From: Methylotenera_A sp046594885
GTDB lineage: Bacteria; Pseudomonadota; Gammaproteobacteria; Burkholderiales; Methylophilaceae
Direction of reading: 5' to 3'
Length of the DNA: 48,872 nucleotides
Assembly (NCBI GenBank): GCA_046594885.1
Contig: JBKJRD010000073.1
Location: 1 to 48,872, forward strand
Below, one piece after another: positions 8,171 to 17,229 of this stretch; the stretch's first letter is position 1, and every line of letters starts with the position of its first letter. The position numbers were made by a program, and so were the translations under genes. A model generated the notes under the pieces. That model saw nothing but the letters and a program-made list of their open reading frames with translations, was not told the origin of the DNA and searched no databases.

Positions 8171-10867
8171 TTTCCTTAATTCTGGTACGCAAGATCCACA
8201 CTCAGTGCCGCATTTGAGTTTATTTTGCAGGGTGAGTAAATCAGCGCCCAATTCAATGTTATCCATAATTTCATTTTGTGATACATCCAGGCAGTTACAC
8301 ACGATTTTGCCGCGCCCTCTTTGCCCTGTTGGCGGGGCGACCACAGGCGCTAACGCCCAACGGCGCAATTCATCGGTAAAACTACCACTAGACATCACAT
8401 CTTTTAACCAATCGGCCGCCAGCGTTTCGCCCATTAAACGTACGCCAGTCACTTGATCACTTTCAACCAAAATACGTTTGCTAATGCCGCGCTTTGCATC
8501 GTTATAATTCAATAAAGGCATATCATCGGTCATCGCCAAAATGCTATCGATTTCAGCGATTAAATCAGCTCCAGGATTGCTATGATGTGCCGCGCGCAAT
8601 ATCAGCATGCCAATACCATGAGCTGATTCGCGACCAAACAGGCCGCAACTGGCGTATTCAAAATGTGGTAGCAAAGCGCGTATTTTTTGCAGCATGCTCA
8701 AATCATTTACAGCACGCATGACTGTCATGCGCCATGGCAAATCTAATTTCTCGATTTTAATGGCGGTGTGTTTCAGTTCGGGCTGTTTTGAGGTTTGATC
8801 AAAGTTGGGCGGCATTAAAGCGTTAACACCCAGGCCATGCATAAACTGGCTGCCCCAATGCATGGCGATAAACGTTTGCGAAGGCTGTACATCACTAGAA
8901 GCAAGCACAGGCAACACCAGATGGCCGCGCTTATTTTGCACTTTTACAATATCGCCATTTTTAATACTGCGGCGCATCATGTCGTCCGCATTCATCTGTA
9001 TCGCGGGTTCTTCTACATGATTAAATAGCTGCGCCGTGGTGCCGGTGCGGCTCATGCCATGCCATTGATCGCGCAAACGACCAGTCAGCAAATGCAGCGG
9101 ATGCCGCGCATCGGTTTTGTCAACCGTGCCTTTATAAACCGCATTGGAAAATTGCGCTTTACCATCGGGTTTTTGAAAAACGCCATCGGCATACAGCCGC
9201 GCTAAACCTTGTGTTTCGCCCGTTTTAAACGGCCATTGCTGTGGGCCACTTGCATTTAATAGCGCGTAACTTAAGCCAGTAATATCCAAATCGCGTCCGC
9301 GTGTGGATTCGCGGTGTTCATTAAAAATATCTTCTGTGGAATTAAAAGCAAATAGGTTGGTGTTTTTAGCACCATTTTTTAATAGGCGTTTTTCTAAACG
9401 CTGTGCAAAATCCACCATAATCGCCCAGTCATGTTTGGCTTGAGCTGGTGGCGTAATAGCGGGATTCACACGCGTAATGCGGCGCTCTGAATTGGTCACC
9501 GTGCCTTCTTTTTCGCCCCAAGTACTCGCTGGTAATAACACGTCGGCATAGGCACCAGTGTCGGTATTATTGTAAGCGTCTTGCACCACCACTAATTCTG
9601 CCTGTTTTAGAGCGTTAAGTACGTTGTTTAAATCGGGCATAGAGTGCGCTGGATTGGTACAAGCAATCCAGATGGCTTTAATTTCACCGGCTTTTACCGC
9701 ATCAAACATTTCCACTGCGGTTTTACCTGCGGCTTCTGGCACAGAGTCGATTCCCCACAATTTGGCCACTTGTGCGCGGTGTTCGGCATTATCCAGCTCG
9801 CGATGCCCAGACATGATAGTGGCCATGCCGCCAACTTCGCGCCCGCCCATGGCATTTGGCTGACCTGTTAATGAGAATGGCCCCGCGCCTTTTTTGCCGA
9901 TTTGCCCTGTGGCTAAATGCAAATTAATCAACGCGGCGTTTTTATCGGTACCGTGAATACTTTGGTTTAATCCCATGCAATACATGCTTAATGTTGGCCC
10001 TGCGCCAAACCATTTAGCCGCTTGAATAATATCCGATTGTTTAACGCCGCAGATGTCGGCCACCATTTTGGGTGTGTATTCGCGCAAGGTTTCTTTTAAC
10101 GCATCAAAGCCATTGGTGTGGGCGTTTATAAACGCCATATCCAACAGGCCTTCCCATAGCATCACATGCAGTAAACCATTAAACAAGGCAACATCGGTGC
10201 CCGGTAATATGGCTAAATGCAAATCTGCAGAACGCGCCGTGTCGGTTTTTCGCGGATCTACGACAATAATTTTTAAGTCAGGATTCTTGGCTTTTGCATC
10301 TTCAATACGCCTGAAAATAACTGGGTGTGCAAAAGCAGTATTGCTGCCTGCGATAAATAAGCAATTGGTGTGATCAATGTCTTCATAACAAGCTGGTGGC
10401 GCGTCTGCGCCCAATGTGGCTTTATAGCCTGTCACAGCCGAGCTCATGCATAAGCGTGAATTGGTATCGACGTTATTAGTGCCAATCAAGCCTTTGGCCA
10501 GCTTGTTAAACACGTAGTAATCTTCAGTTAATAACTGGGCAGAGATGTAAAATGCTACCGAATCTGGGCCATGTTTTTCAATGGTTTGAGCAAATTTTTC
10601 GGTTAAGTAATCCAGTGATTCATCCCACGAAACGCGCTTGTGCGGTGCTTCACGGTCTAAACGCATTGCAGGGTAGAGCAGGCGATTATCCAGTTTTGCG
10701 GTTAAATGCAATGTTGCGCCTTTAGTGCAAAGGCGGCCGAAATTGGCGGGATGTTCCTTGTCACCTTTCACGTCAATAATCTTGTCGTTTTGTGAGTGAA
10801 TAATCACGCCGCAACCAACGCCGCAATAGCAACAGGTACTTTTAGTTTGTTTGATTAAAGCACTCAC
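8144..10867 (-). CDS. nasA: Assimilatory nitrate reductase, catalytic subunit
   Basis: Cytoplasmic molybdopterin enzyme reducing nitrate to nitrite. The 907-residue protein begins with a [4Fe-4S] site (Cys12, Cys15, Cys19 in CCYCGVGCG and Cys47 in GRLCTKGA), followed by the molybdopterin oxidoreductase domain (with LCMSSAVTGYKATLG and GMATIMSGHRELD) and the dinucleotide-binding domain (LLTGRLRDQWHGMSRTG). The C-terminus carries a BFD-like [2Fe-2S] domain (Cys857, Cys859, Cys890, Cys893), typical of NasA forms that take electrons without a separate NasB. Two bases separate its ATG from the nirD stop. It is the last gene of the nitrate cluster, and its final codons form the first unit of a tandem repeat. 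Confidence 0.97.
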   Translation of the reverse strand: MSALIKQTKSTCCYCGVGCGVIIHSQNDKIIDVKGDKEHPANFGRLCTKGATLHLTAKLDNRLLYPAMRLDREAPHKRVSWDESLDYLTEKFAQTIEKHGPDSVAFYISAQLLTEDYYVFNKLAKGLIGTNNVDTNSRLCMSSAVTGYKATLGADAPPACYEDIDHTNCLFIAGSNTAFAHPVIFRRIEDAKAKNPDLKIIVVDPRKTDTARSADLHLAILPGTDVALFNGLLHVMLWEGLLDMAFINAHTNGFDALKETLREYTPKMVADICGVKQSDIIQAAKWFGAGPTLSMYCMGLNQSIHGTDKNAALINLHLATGQIGKKGAGPFSLTGQPNAMGGREVGGMATIMSGHRELDNAEHRAQVAKLWGIDSVPEAAGKTAVEMFDAVKAGEIKAIWIACTNPAHSMPDLNNVLNALKQAELVVVQDAYNNTDTGAYADVLLPASTWGEKEGTVTNSERRITRVNPAITPPAQAKHDWAIMVDFAQRLEKRLLKNGAKNTNLFAFNSTEDIFNEHRESTRGRDLDITGLSYALLNASGPQQWPFKTGETQGLARLYADGVFQKPDGKAQFSNAVYKGTVDKTDARHPLHLLTGRLRDQWHGMSRTGTTAQLFNHVEEPAIQMNADDMMRRSIKNGDIVKVQNKRGHLVLPVLASSDVQPSQTFIAMHWGSQFMHGLGVNALMPPNFDQTSKQPELKHTAIKIEKLDLPWRMTVMRAVNDLSMLQKIRALLPHFEYASCGLFGRESAHGIGMLILRAAHHSNPGADLIAEIDSILAMTDDMPLLNYNDAKRGISKRILVESDQVTGVRLMGETLAADWLKDVMSSGSFTDELRRWALAPVVAPPTGQRGRGKIVCNCLDVSQNEIMDNIELGADLLTLQNKLKCGTECGSCVPELRKLVQMHGKF

Positions 10868-10869
10868 TT

Positions 10870-11199
10870 TTAAGCTTTTAGTTCCAAGTACACAATACCA
10901 TCTTCTACTTTGGTGTTAAAACAAGCGGTTTCGCCTACATCAGGTTCTTCGGCCTTGCCGTCTACCAAGCTGATTTTCCAAGAATGCAATGGACAAGCAA
11001 CTTTATCGCCATACACAATACCTTGCGATAAAGGCCCACCTTTATGCGGACAGGTGTTGTTGATGGCAAAAATGCGGTCATCTTCGGTGCGAAACACACC
11101 AATATCGAATGATTTTTGCGCACTATCTTTTGTGCGAACAACGCGTGCGCCTAATTTAGGGATATCTTCAAACGGTGCTACTTTAACCCAATTGCTCAT
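10870..11199 (-). CDS. nirD: Nitrite reductase (NAD(P)H) small subunit
   Basis: Partner of NirB in the cytoplasmic six-electron reduction of nitrite to ammonium. The 109-residue protein has a Rieske-type [2Fe-2S] fold with both ligand pairs: CPHKGGPL (Cys50, His52) and CPLHSWKI (Cys69, His72). Length is normal. It sits immediately before nasA in the same orientation. nirD is separated from nirB by three genes, whereas in most bacteria nirB and nirD are adjacent, so subunit balance probably depends on the whole cluster being transcribed together. Confidence 0.95.
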   Translation of the reverse strand: MSNWVKVAPFEDIPKLGARVVRTKDSAQKSFDIGVFRTEDDRIFAINNTCPHKGGPLSQGIVYGDKVACPLHSWKISLVDGKAEEPDVGETACFNTKVEDGIVYLELKA

Positions 11200-11289
11200 G
11201 ATTTAACCTTTAAATTCAATGACTATAAATGCAAAAAGACTTTAAAAACTTAACACTTAAAAACACTTAACTTTTAATAAGCGCTTAGC

Positions 11290-12984
11290 TTAAGAAACCA
11301 ACAGTAAGTACAACAAGAAAATATTGATAATAAATGAAAAAATGGCAATCCACTGCCACTTAATTAATCTGGCGCGTGCAATTAATGGCGTGCGCGCAGG
11401 CGCTAATAATGGCTTTAATTCACCATGCTCTAATGCCAGCAACATTTCTTCTGCCGTCTCAAAACGCAGTTTAGGCTCTCGCGCAACCGCTTTTAAGATG
11501 ATATTTTCTAGCCAGTAGGGAATATCTGGCCGATAGCGCGTCAAAGGTGTTGGCGTGCCAAATTTGGGGTGCTGAAATGGCTCAATTTCGCCATAGGGAT
11601 ATTTGCGCGTGAGCAAATGATACAAGCTAACGCCCGCAGCATAAATATCGGTTTGTGCGTTCGCCAGCGCGCCATCCAATAATTCGGGCGCCATAAAACT
11701 GGGCGTGCCTGGGTTTTGTGTCGCAGCCATCATTTCAGCGCCGCTACTTAATGCCACGCCAAGGTCTAAAATGCGTAGGCGTTGGTCGCTGGCTTGATGA
11801 ATGTTGGCGGGTTTAATATCACGATGGATAATATTCAAGCGATGCAAGACGCCAATGCCGCGCATGATATCCATGCCAATTTTGGCCGTGCCTGCTACGG
11901 TGAAATAATGGCCATTATCTAAACGTTGCTGTAGCGTTGCACCATCATGCCAGCTCATCACAAAATATAACTTGCTGCGATTATCCAGTGACAAGGTGAG
12001 CACCTGCGGGATAAATTGCGATACTACGCGCTTACCTAGCCATTCTTCGTTCAATAAGCCGTTGCAACTTTCAATATCACTCGTTAGCGCAGGCTGCAAT
12101 GTTTTCAACACAAATAGCTGTTTGGTGCTGTTTTGGCGCACTTTATATAATAAGCTGGCGCGCGATTCATGCAAAATACCTTCTACAACAAAACCATCAA
12201 TCGCATCATTAATCGCCAGTTTTGGTGGCACAGCCAAGTGCTTTCCACCTGCTATGCGCTCACTTAAACTATCTGCACCCAGTTGGGTAATCTTCACAAT
12301 CACAGCAGTCGAATTATCTGCACTTTGTTGAGATAGCGCTGTTTTGGTGAGATGATTGGCAATCATCTGCACATTATCGAATTTTTTTAGTCCTTCATGA
12401 ATGGCTTTTTTACCCAGCGTCTCCCACACGCCATCGGACATTAATACAAAAATATCGCCTACTTGCAAAGCACCATCCGCTAAATCAATTGATAGATGTG
12501 CATCTAAGCCAACCGCACGTTTAAGTACATGGCGCATATCGGGCCTATCCCAAACATGGTCAGTGGTCAGTTGTGTTAACACATTGTCGCGCAGCAAATA
12601 AATGCGTGTGTCGCCTACATGCGCTAGATAATAGCGTTGCCCGCGCAAAATTATCAGTGAAAGTGTGGTCGCCATCCCCGCTAAATCGCGATTGGCATTG
12701 GCCTGCGAAATTAACCAACGATTCGCGGCAGTAATCACTTTATCTAAGGCAGTCGGCGGCTCCCAGGTGTCGGGCGTGGCATAGTAATCGGTAGAAATAT
12801 TGCGAATAGTCATCTCAGAGGCTTCGCCACCGCCCGCGTTACCGCTTACGCCATCGGCCACTGCGATGAGCGAGCCTTTTATGCTGAGCTGCTCATTAAT
12901 CGGCGTCACAACGCCGACGTAATCTTCATTACGTTCACGCGGGCCTGTTAGGCTAGATTGACCTATTTCGAATTTTAGTGACAT
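11290..12984 (-). CDS. Fused PP2C-type protein phosphatase / Ser-Thr protein kinase with C-terminal membrane anchor
   Basis: A 564-residue signalling protein inside the nitrate cluster. Residues 1-240 are a PP2C phosphatase with the metal ligands in place: NED (19-21), ADGVSG (Asp44), HVGDTR (Asp125), SDG (Asp184) and DN (Asp223). Residues 265-530 are a kinase with Lys294 (FVLKTL), HRDIKPAN (387-394, Asp389), DLG (407-409, in place of DFG) and APE (432-434). The ATP loop lacks a clear GxGxxG. One membrane helix follows at about 542-563, leaving the catalytic domains cytoplasmic. Both active sites look intact. A related kinase gene sits in the Pseudomonas aeruginosa nitrate cluster (from memory), so the link to nitrate is conserved. 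The target is unknown; NarK, NirB or NasA are candidates. Confidence 0.92.
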   Translation of the reverse strand: MSLKFEIGQSSLTGPRERNEDYVGVVTPINEQLSIKGSLIAVADGVSGNAGGGEASEMTIRNISTDYYATPDTWEPPTALDKVITAANRWLISQANANRDLAGMATTLSLIILRGQRYYLAHVGDTRIYLLRDNVLTQLTTDHVWDRPDMRHVLKRAVGLDAHLSIDLADGALQVGDIFVLMSDGVWETLGKKAIHEGLKKFDNVQMIANHLTKTALSQQSADNSTAVIVKITQLGADSLSERIAGGKHLAVPPKLAINDAIDGFVVEGILHESRASLLYKVRQNSTKQLFVLKTLQPALTSDIESCNGLLNEEWLGKRVVSQFIPQVLTLSLDNRSKLYFVMSWHDGATLQQRLDNGHYFTVAGTAKIGMDIMRGIGVLHRLNIIHRDIKPANIHQASDQRLRILDLGVALSSGAEMMAATQNPGTPSFMAPELLDGALANAQTDIYAAGVSLYHLLTRKYPYGEIEPFQHPKFGTPTPLTRYRPDIPYWLENIILKAVAREPKLRFETAEEMLLALEHGELKPLLAPARTPLIARARLIKWQWIAIFSFIINIFLLYLLLVS

Positions 12985-13002
12985 TGAAACCGCGTTTGAA
13001 AT

Positions 13003-13185
13003 TTATGGTTTTGATTTAAACCAAAACCAACCATTTAAACTTAAAAAGAAAAGTAGCACCAAATCCAACATTGGCCAATACTTTGGATTATCTAAGACTT
13101 TATAATTGTTTAAAGCTAGGCCCAATACAATTAAACTGGCAAAAGTAAACGAGATTAAACATAGGATGATTTTTAAAGGTAACAT
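13003..13185 (-). CDS. Small two-helix membrane protein in nitrate cluster
   Basis: Unrecognised 60-residue protein made almost wholly of two hydrophobic segments (about residues 4-26 and 38-55) joined by a short polar loop with NNYKVLDNPKYW, ending FKSKP. It sits between narK and the phosphatase/kinase on the same strand, with 18 bases to the kinase start and about 34 to narK. No strong ribosome binding site is visible. Its position suggests it may assist the transporter or the membrane-anchored kinase, which is inference only. Confidence 0.6.
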   Translation of the reverse strand: MLPLKIILCLISFTFASLIVLGLALNNYKVLDNPKYWPMLDLVLLFFLSLNGWFWFKSKP

Positions 13186-13219
13186 AACTTAACCCGATTT
13201 AATGATCAATAATGCTAAA

Positions 13220-14431
13220 TTATATTTTGGCAGCGGTATTAATAGCGCTACCCCAAGTGGTTCTCCAGCGGGTTTTTACGCCGCTTAAACCCATCATCGC
13301 CAATAGCGCCAGGCCTGCAAAAATTAATAGGCCAATTTGATAAGTACCGGTTGTTTGTTTGATGTAACCAAGGCTTGCTGCCAAGTAAAAGCCGCCCACG
13401 CCACCTGCCATGCCCACTAAACCCGTCATCACGCCAATTTCTTTACGAAAACGTTGCGGTACTAATTGAAACACTGCGCCGTTACCCATGCCTAAAACAG
13501 CCATCACAGGCATAATAATGGCTAAAGCTAATTGATAAGTGGGTTGGCCAAAGCTCATCACCACCAATAATATGGCGGCGATTGTGTACATAATAAGCAA
13601 GGTGCGAATGCCGCCAATGCGATCTGCAATCATGCCGCCGATTGGGCGTACCAATGAGCCTGCGAACACACAAGCCGCTGTGCAATAACCAGATATTACG
13701 GGGCCAAGGCTATATAAATCGTTAAAGTAAATGGTGAGCGATGATGCTAGCCCAACAAAGCCACCGAATGTGACGCTGTAAAAAAACATAAACCACCAAG
13801 CATCTTGGTCTTTTAATATCGCCATATATTGGCTTAATGATTTGGCGGCGGGTGTTTCTGGGCTATCTTTGGCGTAAATTAAATAAATGGCAAAGGCAAT
13901 ACCAAGCGGAATGAGCGCCAAGCCAAATACATTGTTCCAGCCGTAAGCCACGGCCAAACTGGGGGCAAATAGGGCGGCAAATACGGTACCAGAATTGCCT
14001 GCACCCGCAATGCCCAGCGCGGTGCCTTGATGTTCTGGCGGATACCAACGACTGGCCAATGGCAACGCAACCGCAAATGCAGCGCCCGCAAAACCTAAAC
14101 CAATGCCCAAAAGTAAGGTGTGTTGAAACGTTTGTAAACCATGCAGCCAAGCGGTTAATAAGCTTAGCATCACAATGATTTGCCCAATAGTACCAGCATT
14201 TTTAGGCTTGATCTGATCAACCAAAACGCCCATAAAAATACGCAATAATGCGCCCGCCAGCACCGGTGTGGCGACCATTAAGCCTTTTTGTGCTGGGGTT
14301 AAATTTAAATCGGTGGCGATTTGCACGGCGAGTGGGCCCAATAACACCCACACCATAAAACTCAAATCAAAATACAAAAATGACGATAACAAGGTTGGCG
14401 TATGGCCAGCTTTCCAAAAACTGCTTTTCAT
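13220..14431 (-). CDS. narK: MFS nitrate/nitrite transporter, NarK/NasA type
   Basis: Twelve-helix major-facilitator protein of the nitrate-nitrite porter family, 403 residues. The nitrate-signature-like glycine-rich segments are visible: GAGNSGTVFAALFAP in the fifth-helix region and MGNGAVFQLVPQRF plus GLVGMAGGVGGF in the second half, with loop motifs ADRIGGIRT and VDQIKPKN between helices. It imports nitrate or exchanges nitrite. It lies between nirB (upstream) and the phosphatase/kinase (downstream). The region also encodes an ABC nitrate importer, so two uptake systems coexist. The symbol narK is used for the family; nasA or nrtP are alternative names. Confidence 0.92.
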   Translation of the reverse strand: MKSSFWKAGHTPTLLSSFLYFDLSFMVWVLLGPLAVQIATDLNLTPAQKGLMVATPVLAGALLRIFMGVLVDQIKPKNAGTIGQIIVMLSLLTAWLHGLQTFQHTLLLGIGLGFAGAAFAVALPLASRWYPPEHQGTALGIAGAGNSGTVFAALFAPSLAVAYGWNNVFGLALIPLGIAFAIYLIYAKDSPETPAAKSLSQYMAILKDQDAWWFMFFYSVTFGGFVGLASSLTIYFNDLYSLGPVISGYCTAACVFAGSLVRPIGGMIADRIGGIRTLLIMYTIAAILLVVMSFGQPTYQLALAIIMPVMAVLGMGNGAVFQLVPQRFRKEIGVMTGLVGMAGGVGGFYLAASLGYIKQTTGTYQIGLLIFAGLALLAMMGLSGVKTRWRTTWGSAINTAAKI

Positions 14432-14458
14432 GACTTAATTCCTAGAGACAATAATCAA

Positions 14459-14497
14459 ACTTAACCCTTAAAAATGCAGCATGTTTGAGGGTTAAGT
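14459..14497 (-). other. Intercistronic stem-loop between nirB and narK
   Basis: Perfect 10-bp inverted repeat (14459-14468 ACTTAACCCT with 14488-14497 AGGGTTAAGT, 19-base loop). On the minus strand it is followed by TTGATTATT, a poor U-tract, so it could be a partial terminator or an mRNA 3'-end stabiliser for nirB. Its arm contains the window's recurring GGTTAAG motif. Confidence 0.65.
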
Positions 14498-14518
14498 CAG
14501 GGTGAAGCTTTACTTTTT

Positions 14519-16966
14519 TTAAACGGTAATCGTCTCAAACTCTTTATGCTCGGCACGTTTTTGTACGCGCTCAGACCAAGGTTCTACCGCGCCTTGTAGC
14601 GCAAATAACAAGCGTTCATAAGCCGCTTTGCGGCCTTCATGGTCTTCGATTATGCGTTGTTTTACATATTCCAGACCCACGCGTTCAATCCAATGTACGG
14701 TGCGGTCTAGATAGCGCGCTTCTTCGCGGTATATTTGGATAAATGCGCCCGAATATTCCAGCACTTCATCACTGGTTTTTACTTTACACAAGAACTGCGC
14801 TACTTCGGTTTTAATACCGCCGTTACCGCCGACATAGATTTCCCAGCCAGAATCTACACCGATAATGCCCACGTCTTTAATGCCAGATTCGGCACAATTA
14901 CGCGGGCAGCCAGAAACCGCAAATTTAACCTTATGCGGCGCCCACATATGGTCAAAGGCTTTTTCAATATCAATGCCCATTTGCGTAGAGTTTTGCGTAC
15001 CAAAGCGGCAGAATTCAGAGCCGACACAAGTTTTAACGGTACGGATACCTTTTGCATAAGCGTAGCCAGATGGCATATCTAAATCTGCCCACATGCCGAC
15101 CAAGTCTTCTTTTTTTACGCCGAGCAAATCGATACGCTGACCGCCCGTGACTTTCACCATCGGCACGGCATATTTATCGGCCACGTCAGCAATTTTACGC
15201 AATTGGTCAGGTGTGGTCACACCACCATACATACGTGGGATCACCGAATAGGTACCATCTTTTTGAATATTGGCGTGCACGCGTTCATTAATAAAGCGTG
15301 ATTGCGGATCGTCCACTGCTTCATGCGGAAAAGTTGAGAGTAAATAATAGTTAAGTGCTGGTCTGCAAGTCGCACAGCCGTTGGGTGTGCGCCAATTCAT
15401 GCCTTTCATGGCATCGGGAATATTCAGGTATTTATGTTTGCGGATTTCAGCACGCACTTCTTCGTGGTTTTTTTCTGAACAACCACAAATGGCTTTGCTA
15501 GTGCTTGGTGGCGCGTAACCGCCGCCTAAAGCAGACGCTAAAATTTGCTCAACCAAACCCACGCAACTGCCGCAGCTTGAGCCCGCTTTGGTTTGTTTTT
15601 TCACATCATCTATGGTGAATAAACCTTGGTCTTGAATGGCTTTTACAATCGTACCTTTGCACACGCCGTTGCAGCCGCACACTTCCATTTCGTTAGTCAT
15701 TGTGGCGGCTTTGTCTTGGCCCAGATGACCTGTATTACCTAAGCTGTCTTGTCCAAACATCAAAGAATCGCGAATTTCATGAATCGGTTTTAAATCACGC
15801 AGCATTTGGAAATACCAAGCGCCATCTGTTGTATCGCCATACAGCACGCTGCCAATGATTTTGTCATTTTTAATGACGAGTTTTTTGTACACTCCGCCCA
15901 CTGCGTCATGCAAAACAATTTCTTCACGTTCATCATCAGCCGCTTCAACAGAGCCTCTGAAATCGCCTGCGCTAAATAAATCGATACCCGTTACTTTTAA
16001 TTTGGTTGAAGTCACCGAGCCTTTATAAGAACCGATACCAAAATTAGCCAAATGTGTGGCGCAGACTTTTGCCATTTCAAATAATGGTGCGACCAAACCG
16101 TATGAAATACCGCGATGCGCAACGCATTCGCCTACCGCATACACGCGCGGGTCATAGGTTTGCATGGTGTCATTCACCACAATGCCTTTGTTGCAATAAA
16201 TGCCCGCCGATTCTGCCAGCGCAAAGTTTGGTCGAATACCGACCGCCATCACCACTAAATCGGCGGCAATTTCTAAGCCATCGCTAAAGCGTGCTGCTTT
16301 TACGCGCCCATTGCCGTCGTTAATCAGCTGTTCGGTATCTTTTTGTAATAAAAAATTAAGTCCTTTTGACTCCAGATTTTTTTGCAGCATTTTGCCTGCT
16401 GTTTTGTCCAGCTGGCGTTCTAACAACCATTCGTTTTTGTGCACAACCGTCACATCCATGCCTTGAATCTTCAAGCCGTTTGCGGCTTCTAAGCCTAGCA
16501 AACCGCCGCCAATCACTACTGCGTGTTTATATTTTTTGGCAGCATCAATCATGTCGTTGGTATCTTTAATATCGCGATAGCCAATTACACCCTCTAATTC
16601 TTTACCTGGAATTGGTAGCATAAATGGCTTAGAACCCGTTGCTAGCAACAGTCTATCGTATTCTGCTGATGTGCCGTCTTCTGCATAAACCACTCGGTTT
16701 TTACGATCAATTTTATGGATACGTGCATTGGTATAAAGCGCGATATTATTTTCGGCATACCACTCACGAGTGTTTAAAATGATGTCGTGAATGGTTTGTT
16801 CGTTGGCCAAAACAGGCGACAGCATAATGCGGTTGTAGTTGGTATAAGGCTCATCGCCAAATACGCTAATATCGTAAATGTCGCTGGCGATTTTCAGCAG
16901 CTCTTCTACCACGCGCATGCCCGCCATGCCATTACCAACCACCACTAATTTCATTTTTTTCATCAT
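14519..16966 (-). CDS. nirB: Nitrite reductase (NAD(P)H) large subunit
   Basis: Cytoplasmic siroheme enzyme reducing nitrite to ammonium with NAD(P)H. Domains in order: an FAD/NAD(P)H oxidoreductase (VVVGNGMAGMRVVEEL at the N-terminus, second fold VVIGGGLLGLEAANGL, YAVGECV); BFD-like [2Fe-2S] segment(s) (CGCNGVCKG and CGSCVG near residues 430-485); a ferredoxin-like half domain; and the siroheme/[4Fe-4S] domain with CVGSEFCRFG and SGCPRNCAESG near residues 660-710. About 815 residues is normal. The frame is open to a GTG at 16975, but the ATG at 16966 is preferred because GGA lies just upstream. A sigma-54-like promoter and an NtrC-like site lie in 17025-17159. Confidence 0.96.
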   Translation of the reverse strand: MMKKMKLVVVGNGMAGMRVVEELLKIASDIYDISVFGDEPYTNYNRIMLSPVLANEQTIHDIILNTREWYAENNIALYTNARIHKIDRKNRVVYAEDGTSAEYDRLLLATGSKPFMLPIPGKELEGVIGYRDIKDTNDMIDAAKKYKHAVVIGGGLLGLEAANGLKIQGMDVTVVHKNEWLLERQLDKTAGKMLQKNLESKGLNFLLQKDTEQLINDGNGRVKAARFSDGLEIAADLVVMAVGIRPNFALAESAGIYCNKGIVVNDTMQTYDPRVYAVGECVAHRGISYGLVAPLFEMAKVCATHLANFGIGSYKGSVTSTKLKVTGIDLFSAGDFRGSVEAADDEREEIVLHDAVGGVYKKLVIKNDKIIGSVLYGDTTDGAWYFQMLRDLKPIHEIRDSLMFGQDSLGNTGHLGQDKAATMTNEMEVCGCNGVCKGTIVKAIQDQGLFTIDDVKKQTKAGSSCGSCVGLVEQILASALGGGYAPPSTSKAICGCSEKNHEEVRAEIRKHKYLNIPDAMKGMNWRTPNGCATCRPALNYYLLSTFPHEAVDDPQSRFINERVHANIQKDGTYSVIPRMYGGVTTPDQLRKIADVADKYAVPMVKVTGGQRIDLLGVKKEDLVGMWADLDMPSGYAYAKGIRTVKTCVGSEFCRFGTQNSTQMGIDIEKAFDHMWAPHKVKFAVSGCPRNCAESGIKDVGIIGVDSGWEIYVGGNGGIKTEVAQFLCKVKTSDEVLEYSGAFIQIYREEARYLDRTVHWIERVGLEYVKQRIIEDHEGRKAAYERLLFALQGAVEPWSERVQKRAEHKEFETITV

Positions 16967-17024
16967 TAATTCCACGACTAAGCGTTAAAGCGCATTTAAT
17001 ATTGTTTTAGTTTATTGATACTAA

Positions 17025-17039
17025 GCAATTCATATGCCG
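17025..17039 (-). promoter_or_regulatory. Sigma-54 promoter-like element upstream of nirB
   Basis: On the minus strand, CGGCAT-N5-TTGC: the invariant GG and GC are present with correct spacing, and four of six bases match TGGCAC. The predicted transcription start is near 17013, leaving a leader of about 47 bases before the preferred nirB ATG. An NtrC-like site is centred about 138 bases upstream, a usual enhancer distance. Confidence 0.55.
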
Positions 17040-17139
17040 CCTTTTATTAAGCGCAACATTTGAATGTAAAACAAATACTTAACACTTTTTTTGCCTCAAT
17101 TTTTGCTTAACTAGCTAAAAATAATGCATCAAAATGTAC

Positions 17140-17176
17140 GTATGCACCAAGATAGTGCTTCTATCTTGGTGCATAC
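17140..17176. promoter_or_regulatory. 16-bp perfect inverted repeat containing an NtrC-like site
   Basis: 17140-17155 is an exact inverted repeat of 17161-17176 with a five-base loop. Bases 17143-17159 read TGCACC-AAGAT-AGTGCT, matching 10 of 12 positions of the NtrC consensus TGCACC-N5-GGTGCA. The right arm supplies a further TGGTGCA half-site. Because no U-run follows on the minus strand, I favour an enhancer (or an mRNA hairpin at the porin 3' end) over a terminator. Confidence 0.6.
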
Positions 17177-17229
17177 CTGCTTGGATGCTTGGAGCTTTAC
17201 ACAGCTCAATCGTTAAGCTATTTTTTTAG

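Noticed and set aside
17140..17176. Inverted repeat as a second ANTAR motif or as a terminator for the porin gene
   Set aside because: It is a single hairpin with a five-base loop, so not a tandem hexaloop motif, and no U-run follows on the minus strand; the NtrC half-sites explain it better.
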